A stretch of DNA of 64,000 nucleotides from Corynebacterium glyciniphilum AJ 3170 (GCF_000626675.1 NZ_CP006842.1:372001-436000); one strand, 5' to 3'. Counted from the first letter of the stretch, positions 1 through 9,080 are shown. Notes: generated by a model not told the origin, from the letters alone. Made by a program: numbers and translations.

Positions 1-1
1 G

Positions 2-253
2 CAGGCCACGGAACAAGGAGAGTTGCAGGCGATCCGGAACCTGCAGCCCACCTACCGGGACAAATTCGGGTGGAACTTCCTGATCCGGGCCGCGGGACGG
101 GACAGCCGTCAGATTCTCGACGCTCTGGTCGAGCGACTCGCCCACGCGCCGGAGGAGGAGTGGCCGGTCGTGGTGGACAACCTGGATGCGATCAATCAGT
201 TGAGATTACGGGGTTTCGTCACCGGCGCTGAGTGTGAGGAGGGGGACGCATGA
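2..253 (+). CDS. uraD: OHCU decarboxylase, C-terminal part (5' end outside window)
   Basis: The frame is open from the window edge to a TGA at 251-253, so only about the last 83 residues are seen. The segment YRDKFGWNFLIRAAGR followed by a helix (ILDALVERL) fits the C-terminal half of 2-oxo-4-hydroxy-4-carboxy-5-ureidoimidazoline decarboxylase, which converts OHCU to S-allantoin in urate breakdown. The stop overlaps the ATG of uraH in an ATGA, so the two are translationally coupled. The family call rests on this motif plus the adjacent uraH; the catalytic His of the family lies in the missing part. Confidence 0.85.
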   Translation, partial: QATEQGELQAIRNLQPTYRDKFGWNFLIRAAGRDSRQILDALVERLAHAPEEEWPVVVDNLDAINQLRLRGFVTGAECEEGDA

Positions 254-579
254 GCCTGTCCACCCACGTCCTGAACACCGCGACAGGACTTCCGGCCGCA
301 GGGCTCATGGTGGAGCTGTACGCCGAGCAAGCCACCCTGGTGGAATCGGGTTCCACTGACACTGACGGCCGTCACCGGTTTGTCGCGGAACTGGAACCCG
401 GGACGTACCGTCTGCGCTTCAACACCGGCGCGTATCTCGCGGACACCGAGACTCCGTCGCTCTACCCCTACGTCGACGTCACCTTCCTCGTCACGGGTGA
501 GCGTGGTGGCACCGACGGGCACCTCCACGTCCCGTTGCTGCTGTCACCGTTCGGCTACTCCACCTACCAGGGAAGTTGA
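250..579 (+). CDS. uraH: 5-hydroxyisourate hydrolase (transthyretin-like)
   Basis: A 109-residue protein of normal family length. It opens with the signature LSTHVLNTATG (His6), has the DGR motif at 39-41 and GHLHVPLLLSPFGYSTY near the end (His91, His93). HIUase hydrolyses 5-hydroxyisourate to OHCU, the step before UraD, in the cytoplasm. The family normally ends in the tetrapeptide YRGS; here residues 106-109 read YQGS, an unusual change at a conserved position. It overlaps uraD by 4 nt, and the purine permease starts 9 nt downstream, so one operon is likely. Confidence 0.93.
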   Translation: MSLSTHVLNTATGLPAAGLMVELYAEQATLVESGSTDTDGRHRFVAELEPGTYRLRFNTGAYLADTETPSLYPYVDVTFLVTGERGGTDGHLHVPLLLSPFGYSTYQGS

Positions 580-588
580 GGTCGCACG

Positions 589-2052
589 ATGGAGACTGCA
601 GAGACTGCACAGAATATCCCCGGCACGATCGGTGCTGTCGCTTCCGACGGGACCCATCCCGTTGATCAGCGTCCGCCGCTGGTAAGGACGTTCATTCTGG
701 GGTTGCAGCATGTGCTGGCGATGTACGCCGGTGCCATCGCCGTCCCTCTCATCGTCGGTGGGGCGCTCATCGCTGCCGGTGAGTTCGATGCTGAGGACAT
801 GCATCACCTCATCGTCGCCGACCTTTTCGTCGCTGGTGTCGCCTCGGTGATCCAGTCCCTCGGCGTCTGGCGTTTTGGTGCACGTCTGCCGTTGATCCAG
901 GGTGTGTCGTTCGTGTCGGTTGCCCCGATGATCGCCATCGGGTCGGAACACGGCATCACGGCGATCTACGGGTCGGTTATCGCCACCGGCGTGGTCATGA
1001 TGCTCGTCGCGCCGTTCTTCGCCAAGGTCGTGAAGTATTTCCCTCCGCTGGTCATCGGCACGATCATCACAGTGGTGGGGCTGTCGCTGCTGTCGGTCGC
1101 CGCGGGGTGGCTCTTCAACCAGAACGGGCCGGTGGAGGAGCAGGGAACGGGCCAGAACTTCCTGCTGGCGCTGGGTACACTCGTCACCGTGATCTGCATC
1201 CACCGTTTCGCTCCGGCGGCGTGGACGTCGATGGCGGTGCTGGGTGGCATCATCGTCGGCACCGTCGCCGGTGTATTCGTGGGTGCGAGTGACTTTTCCG
1301 CCGTGGCGGACGCGGACTGGGTTGGTGTTCCTACGCCATTCCAGTTCGGCACACCCACGTTCGACATCGCCTCGATCCTGACGATGGTGCTGGTCGGTCT
1401 GGTGATCATGACGGAGACCAGCGGAGACATCGTCGCCGTCGGTGACATCACGGGCCGCCGCGCCACCGGACGCACTCTCGCGGACGGTCTGCGCGCCGAC
1501 GGGCTCGCCACCTTCCTCGGTGGCATCTTCAACACCTTCCCCTACTCCGCCTTCGCGCAGAACGTGGGGTTGGTGTCCTTGTCGCGGGTCGCCAGCCGAT
1601 TCGTGGTGACGGCGTCCGGCCTGATCCTTATTGTTCTCGGACTGCTGCCGAAAGTCGGCGAGATGGCCACCGGTATTCCGTCACCCGTGCTCGGCGGGGC
1701 GGGCGTCGCCTTGTTCGGCATGGTCGCAGCAGCGGGCATCAGGACGCTGTCCACCGTCATCTGGACAGAGACCCGTGCACTGATCGTCGGGGTGTCCATC
1801 GCCGTGGCGATGCTGCCCACGGTGTTCGATGGACTGTACGCGAATGTTCCGTCCGGCCTGGAGATGATCCTGGACAGCGGGATCACCGTGGGTGCGGTCA
1901 CCGTGATCCTGCTGAACCTGCTGCTCAACCGGCAGGACGGAGGGCACCTGGCGGAGCCGACCCTGCCGGACAGTGCCGTTGCCGCCAGTGAAGCCCGTGA
2001 AGCCAGTGAAGCCGATGAGACGGGCGTCCCGGATGCCCAGGCGGTCCGATGA
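589..2052 (+). CDS. NCS2-family xanthine/urate permease
   Basis: A 487-residue, very hydrophobic protein with about 14 predicted membrane segments. The opening ILGLQHVLAMYAGAIAVPLI and the internal TETSGDIVAVGDITGR are typical of the nucleobase:cation symporter-2 family (xanthine and urate uptake). The family signature [QEP]-N-x-G-x4-T-[RKG] appears as QNVGLVSLSR, with Ser in place of the usual Thr. It lies between uraH and guaD and overlaps guaD by 4 nt, which points to a purine substrate; xanthine versus urate cannot be decided from sequence. The C-terminal tail is Ala/Glu-rich and probably disordered. Confidence 0.92.
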   Translation: METAETAQNIPGTIGAVASDGTHPVDQRPPLVRTFILGLQHVLAMYAGAIAVPLIVGGALIAAGEFDAEDMHHLIVADLFVAGVASVIQSLGVWRFGARLPLIQGVSFVSVAPMIAIGSEHGITAIYGSVIATGVVMMLVAPFFAKVVKYFPPLVIGTIITVVGLSLLSVAAGWLFNQNGPVEEQGTGQNFLLALGTLVTVICIHRFAPAAWTSMAVLGGIIVGTVAGVFVGASDFSAVADADWVGVPTPFQFGTPTFDIASILTMVLVGLVIMTETSGDIVAVGDITGRRATGRTLADGLRADGLATFLGGIFNTFPYSAFAQNVGLVSLSRVASRFVVTASGLILIVLGLLPKVGEMATGIPSPVLGGAGVALFGMVAAAGIRTLSTVIWTETRALIVGVSIAVAMLPTVFDGLYANVPSGLEMILDSGITVGAVTVILLNLLLNRQDGGHLAEPTLPDSAVAASEAREASEADETGVPDAQAVR

Positions 2053-3338
2053 CAGGCGGCACGCGTATGACCGTCGTCCTCGGACATGTGGTCACCCCGA
2101 CCGCGTCTGACCCCGGCGGTTTCCTCGACATCGCGTCTGGTGCCGTCGCCTATGCTGATGGCACGATCCTGGATGTCGGCGATGCGACGGACATCCTGAC
2201 GCGGTACCGCGGTGCGCTGGTCGAAGACCACGGAGACCGGTTCATCGTGCCAGGTTTCGTTGATGCCCACGTGCACTATCCGCAGATTGGCATGATCGCG
2301 TCGCCGGGGTTGGAACTGCTCGACTGGTTGGAGCGGTTCACTTTCCCCGCTGAGGCACGGTTCGCCGACGACTCCCACGCCGACCGGGTGGCGGACTTCT
2401 TCACCGACCAGCTCGTAGACAACGGGGTGACCACCGCGTGCGTGTACGCCACGGTGCATCCGGGCAGCGCGGACGCGTTATTTCGCCACGCTCGGGCGAA
2501 GAATCTGCGGATCATCACTGGCAAGGTGTGCATGGACCGGGGTGCGCCCGACCACCTGCTCGACACACCGTCCTCCGCGGTGGAAGACAGCGTCGCGCTG
2601 CTGGAGAAATGGCACGGTGTCGGGCGCCTGGAGTACGCGATCACCCCACGCTTCGCGCCGACATCGTCGGACGCCCAGCTCGCCGCCCTCGGTGAACTCG
2701 CCGCGTCCTACCCGGACGTCGTGGTGCAGACGCACCTGTCGGAGAACACCGCGGAGATCGAGCGGGTGCGGATGTTGTTTCCTGGTACACGTGACTACAC
2801 CGATGTCTACGACAGGGCGGGGCTGGTACGCAGGCGGGCGGTCTTCGGCCACGGTGTGCACCTGTCGGAGCGGGAACTCCGACGCCTGGGGCAGGCGGAG
2901 GCGTCCGTGGCACACTGTCCCACCTCGAACTTCTTCCTGGGGTCGGGCATGTTCGGGGTCGCCCGGGCACAGTCGATCGAGGGACTGCGTGTGGGCCTGG
3001 GGTCGGACGTGGGAGCGGGGACGAGCCTCTCGCCGCTGGTTACTCTAGGGGCTGCGTACCAGGCGTCGCGCATGCTCGGCGCGCCGTTGGACGGTGGCCG
3101 ACTGCTGCGCCTGGCGACCTTGGGCGGGGCGGAGGCACTGGGGGTCGACGAATCAGTCGGATCCTTGGAGCACGGGAAGGATGCCGACCTGGTGATCCTC
3201 GACCCGTTCGGACCGCAGAACTCGGCGGTGCTGCGGCACCGGGTGGACGGGGCGGAGACTCTCGAGGAGGTCCTGTTCGCCGTGATGATGCTCGGCGATG
3301 AGCGTGCCGTGGCGCGGACCGTCGTCGCCGGAGTCTGA
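2049..3338 (+). CDS. guaD: Guanine deaminase
   Basis: A 429-residue amidohydrolase that converts guanine to xanthine. Metal ligands are visible in order: PGFVDAHVHYPQ (His74, His76), QTHLSEN (His about 229), FGHGVHLSE (His about 268) and GSDVGAG (Asp about 320). The HYPQ/HFPQ ending of the first motif is typical of guanine deaminase rather than other amidohydrolases. The ATG at 2049 overlaps the permease stop (ATGA); a second in-frame ATG at 2067 is possible. Last gene of the + strand purine operon. Confidence 0.93.
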   Translation: MTGGTRMTVVLGHVVTPTASDPGGFLDIASGAVAYADGTILDVGDATDILTRYRGALVEDHGDRFIVPGFVDAHVHYPQIGMIASPGLELLDWLERFTFPAEARFADDSHADRVADFFTDQLVDNGVTTACVYATVHPGSADALFRHARAKNLRIITGKVCMDRGAPDHLLDTPSSAVEDSVALLEKWHGVGRLEYAITPRFAPTSSDAQLAALGELAASYPDVVVQTHLSENTAEIERVRMLFPGTRDYTDVYDRAGLVRRRAVFGHGVHLSERELRRLGQAEASVAHCPTSNFFLGSGMFGVARAQSIEGLRVGLGSDVGAGTSLSPLVTLGAAYQASRMLGAPLDGGRLLRLATLGGAEALGVDESVGSLEHGKDADLVILDPFGPQNSAVLRHRVDGAETLEEVLFAVMMLGDERAVARTVVAGV

Positions 3339-3449
3339 CGGCACCGGCAGCTAGACGAAACAACATGGTGTTCGTAGGTTCTCCAAAGGACCGCACCGCA
3401 GTCCCGGAGTACGATTCTTTTTCTACGTTGGCCGAGAGGAACAGAGGAC

Positions 3450-5003
3450 ATGGGCAGATCCGGCATATTCAGAACCAAGTCGATTGAGCAGTCGATTGCG
3501 GACACCACGAACCCCGAGCACGCGCTGAAGAAGAACCTCGGTGCCCTCGACCTCGTGGTCTTCGGGGTCGGCGTGTGCATCGGCGCAGGGATCTTCGTGC
3601 TCACGGGGCAGGCCGCGGCCGCACACGCCGGGCCGGCGGTCGCCCTGTCCTTCATCATCGCCGGGATCGGTTGTGGTCTCGCGGCGCTGTGTTACGCAGA
3701 GTTGGGATCCACCGTTCCCGTCGCAGGAAGTGCGTACACGTTCACCTACGCCTCGGTCGGCGAGTTCATCGCGTGGATCATCGGGTGGGACCTGGTTCTT
3801 GAGTTCACATTGGCATCCTCGGCGCTGGCCACGTCGTTCAGTGACTACCTCGGCGTGGTACTCGAGGGCACACCCTTCGAGATCCCCGAGGCCGTGCAGT
3901 CCGCAGAGGACGGGTACATCAACCTGCCCGCCGGTCTGCTGATCCTCGGGCTGACGGTGGTGCTGATCACCGGCATCAAGTTGTCGAGTCGGATCAACCA
4001 GGTCATCACGGGTCTGAAGGTCATCGGCGTACTGCTGGTCATCGTCGTCGGCATGTTCTTCATCAATGCCTCGAACTGGAGTCCGTTTGTTCCGGCGTCC
4101 GAGGGCACCAGCGGTGAGAACCTCGGTGCGATGCACGCCCCGCTGGTGCAGACCATCTTCGGTCTGGAACCCTCCACCTTCGGCTGGGGCGGTGTGGTGG
4201 CTGCGGCCGCCCTGGTGTTCTTCGCGTTCATCGGGTTTGACGTGGTCGCCACCACGGCCGAGGAGACGAAGAATCCGCAACGCGACCTTCCCATCGGCAT
4301 CATCGGCTCGTTGGCGATCGTCACCGTGTTGTATGTGACGGTCTCCCTGGTGATCACCGGGATGCAGTCCTACAAGGACATCGACCCGACGGACGGGGCT
4401 CCCTTGGCGAATGCATTCAAGGCGGTGGATCTGCCGTTCATGGCCGATCTGATCGCTGTCATCGCGTGCGTGGGACTGATCGTCGTGGCGATGGTCATGT
4501 TCCTCGGCCAGACCAGGGTCGCCTTCGCCATGGCGCGTGACGGTCTGCTGCCGGAGTCCTGGGGGCGCACCCACCCGAGGTTCGGCACGCCCTACAAGGT
4601 CACGGCGATGACCGGTGTGGTCATCGCTGTGATCTCTTCTTTCGTGCCACTGTCGACTCTGGCTGAGCTGGTCAACATCGGGACACTGTTCGCCTTCATC
4701 CTGGTCTCGGTAGCGGTGATCGTCCTGCGGCGTACCCGGCCGGACATCCCGCGTGCCTTCAAGGTGCCGTTCGTCCCCGTGGTACCGGTGCTGGCGGCAC
4801 TAGTGTGCCTGTACCTGATGATGAACCTGCCTCTGGACACCTGGATCAGGTTCGTGGTGTGGATGGCGATCGGCGTCGTCGTGTACTTCGCCTATTCGCG
4901 CCACCACAGCCGCCTGGGACGGGGCTACGCCGGGGAGGACAACGTCGCCACCGTGGCGGCACCGGACACTGCGCCGGGTTCGTCGACGACGGGTCCGGCG
5001 TAG
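3450..5003 (+). CDS. APC-family amino acid permease (cationic amino acid transporter-like)
   Basis: A 517-residue membrane protein with about 12 segments. KKNLGALDLVVFGVGVCIGAGIFVLTG at the first segment and FIGFDVVATTAEETKNPQRD in the middle are hallmarks of the YfnA/CAT branch of the APC superfamily, which take up amino acids, often basic ones. AGAGG-like RBS lies about 5 nt before the ATG. It is separated from guaD by 111 nt, so probably its own unit; substrate unknown. Confidence 0.85.
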   Translation: MGRSGIFRTKSIEQSIADTTNPEHALKKNLGALDLVVFGVGVCIGAGIFVLTGQAAAAHAGPAVALSFIIAGIGCGLAALCYAELGSTVPVAGSAYTFTYASVGEFIAWIIGWDLVLEFTLASSALATSFSDYLGVVLEGTPFEIPEAVQSAEDGYINLPAGLLILGLTVVLITGIKLSSRINQVITGLKVIGVLLVIVVGMFFINASNWSPFVPASEGTSGENLGAMHAPLVQTIFGLEPSTFGWGGVVAAAALVFFAFIGFDVVATTAEETKNPQRDLPIGIIGSLAIVTVLYVTVSLVITGMQSYKDIDPTDGAPLANAFKAVDLPFMADLIAVIACVGLIVVAMVMFLGQTRVAFAMARDGLLPESWGRTHPRFGTPYKVTAMTGVVIAVISSFVPLSTLAELVNIGTLFAFILVSVAVIVLRRTRPDIPRAFKVPFVPVVPVLAALVCLYLMMNLPLDTWIRFVVWMAIGVVVYFAYSRHHSRLGRGYAGEDNVATVAAPDTAPGSSTTGPA

Positions 5004-5242
5004 AGCCAGTACCCGGCAACATCGACCTGCTAACTGGCCAGTGCCTTCTCCCGTCGCAGCCAACCACGGACCGGGGTGAGGGGCAGGGGGCTCGTCGGCG
5101 ACCCAGGCTCTTTGCCACGGGATACTCCTGTGTGAAGGCCGACGTTCTCGAGGTGCCGGAGATGTCACCTCGTGGACTGTGTGGCCTAACAGACACCACG
5201 ACGGGGGTGAAGGAAGAATGATCCCGGACGGATAATAGTGTC
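5004..5242. promoter_or_regulatory. Intergenic region with likely leaderless promoter
   Basis: No coding frame with convincing codon use is seen in these 239 bases. A -10-like GGATAATAG at 5228-5236 sits about 7 nt before the ATG at 5243, which suggests that the downstream PNPOx gene is transcribed as a leaderless mRNA. Confidence 0.4.
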
Positions 5243-5683
5243 ATGAGCGAAAATAATGGCGCCGTCCGCCTCACCGACGAAGAAGCCCTTGACCGTCTCT
5301 CAACCACCACCCTCGGCCGCGTGGTCGTCAGCAGAAGTGACGATATGGACCTGTTCCCGTTGAACTACGTGGTCAATGACGGGAAGATCTACTTCCGCAC
5401 CGCCGAGGGGACGAAACTGTTCACCCTCACCCAGGTCAATCCTCGTGTCTTGTTCGAAGCGGACCACGTGGATGTCGATGCGGACGGAGATCCGGTTCAG
5501 GCATGGTCGGTGATTGTGAAAGGCGAGGCCCGTGTGTTGACCAGTGCCGACGACATACACGCCGCCGATGAGCTGCCGCTGAAGCCGTGGCTTCCGACGC
5601 TGAAGTACAACTACGTGGAGATCACACCGTCTGAGATCTCCGGTCGTGACTTCTCCCTCGGGGAGGAACCGGAGCGTTACTGA
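5243..5683 (+). CDS. Pyridoxamine 5'-phosphate oxidase-like (FMN split-barrel) protein
   Basis: A 146-residue protein. The opening with LGRVVVSRSDDMDLFPLNYVV followed by IYFRTAEGTKLFTL is the classic start of the PNPOx-like flavin/F420-binding split barrel, in which the strand ends in a phosphate-binding R-T-x-x-G-x-K. Small single-domain members of this group are mostly of unknown substrate in actinobacteria. It stands alone; the next gene starts 36 nt further on. The start codon sits directly behind a -10 element with no RBS. Confidence 0.85.
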   Translation: MSENNGAVRLTDEEALDRLSTTTLGRVVVSRSDDMDLFPLNYVVNDGKIYFRTAEGTKLFTLTQVNPRVLFEADHVDVDADGDPVQAWSVIVKGEARVLTSADDIHAADELPLKPWLPTLKYNYVEITPSEISGRDFSLGEEPERY

Positions 5684-5718
5684 ACCCCTGTGAGGACGAC
5701 GGGGTAACCTGACTGCAC

Positions 5719-6786
5719 ATGGCAGAACGTGCAGACAGCCGCATCACACCGCTCTTCCGTGCGCAGTACCAGGCGGCCGTGGGTAGTAAGGTGCCCGCGC
5801 CGGTCCGGATCAGTACGGTCGACGGCGAGTTGTGGGTCCGTGCCGTCCCGATGCCGGGTGCGGGTGTGATGAACAGCGTGCTGTCCACGATCCATCTCGG
5901 TGACCAGGGAATCACCGTCGTTGATCCGGGGTGGGCCGGTGGGAAGGCGAAGGATGCAGTGGGCAACGTCCTGCGCCCGTTGGACGCGTTCCTGCGCGAG
6001 CGGGGACGCCGCCTCGAGGAGATCACCGATGTGGTGGTGACCCACGCGCACCCGGACCATATCGGTGCGGCAGCGGAGATGCTGCAGGCTACTGGGGCGC
6101 GTTACCACCTGGGAGCGGTGGAGCAGCGCACCGTGGATGCCGTACGCACGGGACGCTCGCAGGACGACTACGCCGTGGAGCGGCACATGATCGGTGCTCC
6201 GGACGGCGTGCTCGACAAATTCCCTTTCCCGCTCGCGGAGAAAGGGCTGCCGCCGTTTATTCCGCGCCAGCGTCCGGACGCGACGATTGAGGACGGGAAC
6301 CTGTTGCCGGATCACGGGATCACCGGGGAGCTGGGCTGGCGTGCGGTACTGACGCCGGGGCATACCCCGGGTCACCTGTGTTTCGCCGACGACCGGCGGA
6401 AGCTGCTCATCTCGGCGGACCATGTGTTACCGGAGATCTTCCCCGGCATCGGACTGGGGGTGGCGTCCTTGGGCGGCAACCCGGTGAAGGACTACCTGGC
6501 AGCGCTGGACCGGCTGGCGGAGTTCGACGACTACACGGTGATTCCCGGACACGGGTACTGCTTCACCGGATTGGGGGCCCGGCGACAGGAGACCCGCGAC
6601 CATGTCATGGAGCGTGCCGACGAGGTGTCGCAGGTGCTGGACTGGAACCCGGAGATCAGCGTGTGGCGCCTGGCAGGACGTCTCACGTGGAGCGGCGGCT
6701 GGGAGTCATTGGCGAACTCACCGATGGTGTGGTCGGCGATCCGGCAGACGATGATGTACCGCGACCTGGTGCTGGAGGAAGCATGA
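5719..6786 (+). CDS. MBL-fold metallo-hydrolase
   Basis: A 355-residue metallo-beta-lactamase fold protein. The zinc-binding core VVVTHAHPDHIGAA (HxHxDH) is at about residues 111-124, the next ligand at LTPGHTPGH, an Asp in LLISADHVLP, and a final His in VIPGHGY. The C-terminal 70 residues form the helical tail often seen in this subfamily (YflN/LACTB2-like). Substrate unknown. Its stop overlaps the ATG of the next gene (ATGA), so the two are coupled. A -10-like TAACCT about 10 nt before the ATG suggests a leaderless start. Confidence 0.88.
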   Translation: MAERADSRITPLFRAQYQAAVGSKVPAPVRISTVDGELWVRAVPMPGAGVMNSVLSTIHLGDQGITVVDPGWAGGKAKDAVGNVLRPLDAFLRERGRRLEEITDVVVTHAHPDHIGAAAEMLQATGARYHLGAVEQRTVDAVRTGRSQDDYAVERHMIGAPDGVLDKFPFPLAEKGLPPFIPRQRPDATIEDGNLLPDHGITGELGWRAVLTPGHTPGHLCFADDRRKLLISADHVLPEIFPGIGLGVASLGGNPVKDYLAALDRLAEFDDYTVIPGHGYCFTGLGARRQETRDHVMERADEVSQVLDWNPEISVWRLAGRLTWSGGWESLANSPMVWSAIRQTMMYRDLVLEEA

Positions 6787-7433
6787 AGGACGAGATCCTC
6801 GCTGCCGTCGACCGCGAGTACGCCGCAGACCCCCTCAGTGCTGTGACATGGGACGACCCGCATCCGGACCTCGAGGTCCGCGACGAAGAGTACTCGCGGG
6901 TCACGGATCCGGAGCGGTTCCAGATCGTCGGTGCGCGGGTGGACGCATGGGAGCGGGCACTGGTTGGGCTCGGCCTGGCGCATGCGGAGCCGGTGGTCAC
7001 GCCGTCAGGGTGGAACCAGGCGCCGTCACAGGAGGCGGTGATGCTCGTGCCGGCCGCGGAGGGGGCGCGGCCCCTGTTGCTGGCGAAGGGGGCTTTCGAT
7101 GACACCCCCGCGACCGTGCTCATCGCGGGAACCGGGGGAGACGAGCAGGGGAGCGGTTCACGTGAGATCGGCGTCGGGCCGGACTGTGCCTGTGACGCCT
7201 GCGATGGCGGGAGTGACCGTCTTCTCGAGACTGTCGATGAGCTGGTGTGGAGTGTCGTCGGCGGTTTCGTCCGCGTCTGGGGAGACGGATGGTCCGTGGA
7301 GAAGTGGGGGAATCAGGAATCAGGTGATGTACGGATTCCTTATCCGCGAACGGAGATATTCGACATGGCACGCGCCGGGAAGATCACCCGGGAGACCGTC
7401 ATCATTGGGGAGCCCTGGTACACGATGGCGTGA
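6783..7433 (+). CDS. DUF6226-like protein of unknown function
   Basis: A 216-residue soluble protein; the ATG at 6783 overlaps the stop of the MBL gene. It contains VTDPERF near residue 40 and a Cys cluster DCACDACDGGSD near residue 135, followed by DELVWSVVGG. This pattern recalls the actinobacterial DUF6226 family (recognition from memory, moderate certainty). The CxCxxC spacing could bind a metal. No enzymatic motif is recognised. Coupling to the MBL hydrolase suggests a joint role, which remains unknown. Confidence 0.6.
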   Translation: MKDEILAAVDREYAADPLSAVTWDDPHPDLEVRDEEYSRVTDPERFQIVGARVDAWERALVGLGLAHAEPVVTPSGWNQAPSQEAVMLVPAAEGARPLLLAKGAFDDTPATVLIAGTGGDEQGSGSREIGVGPDCACDACDGGSDRLLETVDELVWSVVGGFVRVWGDGWSVEKWGNQESGDVRIPYPRTEIFDMARAGKITRETVIIGEPWYTMA

Positions 7434-7448
7434 CCGCAGAAACTGCGG
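7434..7448. terminator. Bidirectional hairpin between convergent genes
   Basis: A perfect 6-bp stem CCGCAG/CTGCGG with loop AAA fills exactly the 15-nt gap between the stops of the DUF6226-like gene (+) and the glutathione peroxidase gene (-). It lacks a long T-run, so it is a weak intrinsic terminator at best. Confidence 0.5.
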
Positions 7449-7946
7449 CTACAGTGCCTTTTCAACGGCGTCAATGATCTCCGGCGCATCAGGAACGGTG
7501 GCAGGCCGGAAGCGTGCGAGCACATCACCGTCCTTGCTGACGAGGAACTTCTCGAAGTTCCACTCCACGTCCCCGGCTTTGCCATCGGTGTCGGGAGTCT
7601 TGGTGAGTTCGGCGAAGAGCGGGTGGGCGTCCTCGCCGTTGACGTTGAGCTTTTCCGTCAGGGGGAACGTCACGCCGTAGGTGGCGGAGCAGAACTCCGC
7701 GATCTCCTCGGGGCTGCCGGGCTCCTGACCCATGAACTGGTTGCAGGGTGCACCGAGGACTGTCAGGCCCTGGTCGCGGTAGTCTTCGGCGAGCTTCTCG
7801 AGCGCCGTGTATTGCGGTGTGAGTCCGCACTTGGACGCCACATTCACGATCAGCAGGGGGCCGTTGAGGTTCGTGAGGTTGAGTTCGCCGCCGTCCAGGG
7901 CGCGCACGGGGATGGTCTTGATGTTGGTGCTGTCGGTGGAAGTCAT
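7449..7946 (-). CDS. Glutathione peroxidase-family thiol peroxidase
   Basis: A 165-residue protein with the Gpx fold. NVASKCGLTPQY carries the peroxidatic Cys40; LGAPCNQFMGQEPGS holds the second conserved Cys and the catalytic Gln region; VEWNFEKFLV holds the Trp-Asn pair of the catalytic tetrad. Bacterial Cys-type members usually use thioredoxin (or mycothiol-linked systems in actinobacteria) rather than glutathione, and reduce hydroperoxides in the cytoplasm. Single-gene unit on the - strand. Confidence 0.94.
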   Translation of the reverse strand: MTSTDSTNIKTIPVRALDGGELNLTNLNGPLLIVNVASKCGLTPQYTALEKLAEDYRDQGLTVLGAPCNQFMGQEPGSPEEIAEFCSATYGVTFPLTEKLNVNGEDAHPLFAELTKTPDTDGKAGDVEWNFEKFLVSKDGDVLARFRPATVPDAPEIIDAVEKAL

Positions 7947-7985
7947 GTGCGCGATGGTACGCGTCTGTTTGCCGGTGACACTGGC

Positions 7986-8948
7986 TCATGAGCGCTCGTA
8001 GTGGGCGACGACGGCCTTGGCAAGGTCTGCGATCAACGTCCTCGCCTCTGGCGGAGCAATGACATCAATGGAGTCTCCGAATTGCAGCAGTTGGCGGACG
8101 CCACCGATCTGGGCGTAGTCGATTGTCACTCGCACGGTTTCCGCCGTGGTACCGCCGACCACTGCGGACAGGCGTGAGCCCAGAATTCGTTGTGCGAGGT
8201 CCAGGTACCTGCGATCCAGTTCGGCGATGACCGCTACCGATCCTGCGGGTTGTTCGAGCGATGCCGCCAGTACGGCGGAGACCGATTCCAGCGTTTCTCC
8301 CGGACGTAGACGCCGCGGCGCATCCAGGACCGACCATGACGCTAAACGTGCTGTGGCGTACTGGCGTGGTGCACCGTCACGGTCGGCGACGAGGTACCAG
8401 CGTCCTCCCCGCCCAAGCAGACCATAGGGGTCCACGACACGTTCATCTGCCGAGTCTTCCCCGCTGCGACGGTACCGGATGGCCAGTCGTTTGCCTTGAC
8501 GGACATCGTCGGCAAGTGCCGCCACATCGCCATTCGAGGGAGCGACGGAGAACCACGGGCGATTGTCTACGGTGACGATCTGTGACAAGGGCAGAACATC
8601 GGAAAGGTGCCCCGGCCCCGGCGCCGCGAGTTTTCCCAATGCCGTTGTTGCCAGAGCCTCCATACCGAGTTCGGTGGCACGGTCTACATCGAGTCCTGTG
8701 ACGCGCAGCAGATCTTTCTCCCGTGTGGAGAGACCGGAGGCGGTGAACCGTCCGCCGGGAAGCAGGGATACTCCGCCGTACCTTCCGGGTTCGGTCACGA
8801 GGGCAACGCCTGCGTCGGACAGTACGGTGAGGTCACGGTGAACCGTCCGGGGCGATACCCCCAATTTGCTCGCGAGGTCGGGCACCGTCGACCGTCCGCG
8901 TGCTTTGAGGATGCTCAGTAGGTCGAACAGTCGTTGGGGGCGGGACAT
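7986..8948 (-). CDS. WYL-domain (YafY-type) transcriptional regulator
   Basis: A 320-residue regulator. The N-terminal winged HTH (RLFDLLSILKARGRSTVPDL; then GVSPRTVHRDLTVLSDAGV) is of the DeoR/HTH_11 kind, followed by a WYL domain (LAIRYRR...VDPYGLLGRGGRWYLVA) at roughly residues 145-215 and a WCX tail. It faces a VOC-family gene, and the 132-nt gap contains a perfect 23-nt inverted repeat (8987-9009) that is the natural candidate operator for both genes. Confidence 0.92.
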   Translation of the reverse strand: MSRPQRLFDLLSILKARGRSTVPDLASKLGVSPRTVHRDLTVLSDAGVALVTEPGRYGGVSLLPGGRFTASGLSTREKDLLRVTGLDVDRATELGMEALATTALGKLAAPGPGHLSDVLPLSQIVTVDNRPWFSVAPSNGDVAALADDVRQGKRLAIRYRRSGEDSADERVVDPYGLLGRGGRWYLVADRDGAPRQYATARLASWSVLDAPRRLRPGETLESVSAVLAASLEQPAGSVAVIAELDRRYLDLAQRILGSRLSAVVGGTTAETVRVTIDYAQIGGVRQLLQFGDSIDVIAPPEARTLIADLAKAVVAHYERS

Positions 8949-8986
8949 CTCGGTGCCTTTCGTGATTTTTGCGCTACTGAATCGGA

Positions 8987-9009
8987 ACCATGACAGGTTC
9001 TGTCATGGT
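8987..9009. promoter_or_regulatory. Perfect inverted repeat, probable WYL-regulator operator
   Basis: Ten-base arms ACCATGACAG and CTGTCATGGT are separated by GTT. It lies 38 nt upstream of the regulator start and 71 nt upstream of the VOC gene, in the divergent promoter region. Symmetry is seen directly; binding by the neighbouring regulator is inferred. Confidence 0.7.
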
Positions 9010-9080
9010 ATCGCCGCAGACTCGGTATGAGAGGCGGCGGACCACGGCGCCTCACCCATTCCGAGTGAAAGGAGGCCGTC

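Noticed and set aside
589-2052. Possible purine riboswitch ahead of the purine permease
   Set aside because: Only 9 nt separate the permease from uraH, and no purine-aptamer core was seen in the short leader or upstream coding region.
5006-5039. Terminator after the amino-acid permease (GCCAGT...ACTGGC)
   Set aside because: Only a 6-bp stem with a 22-nt loop and no T-run; too weak to support.
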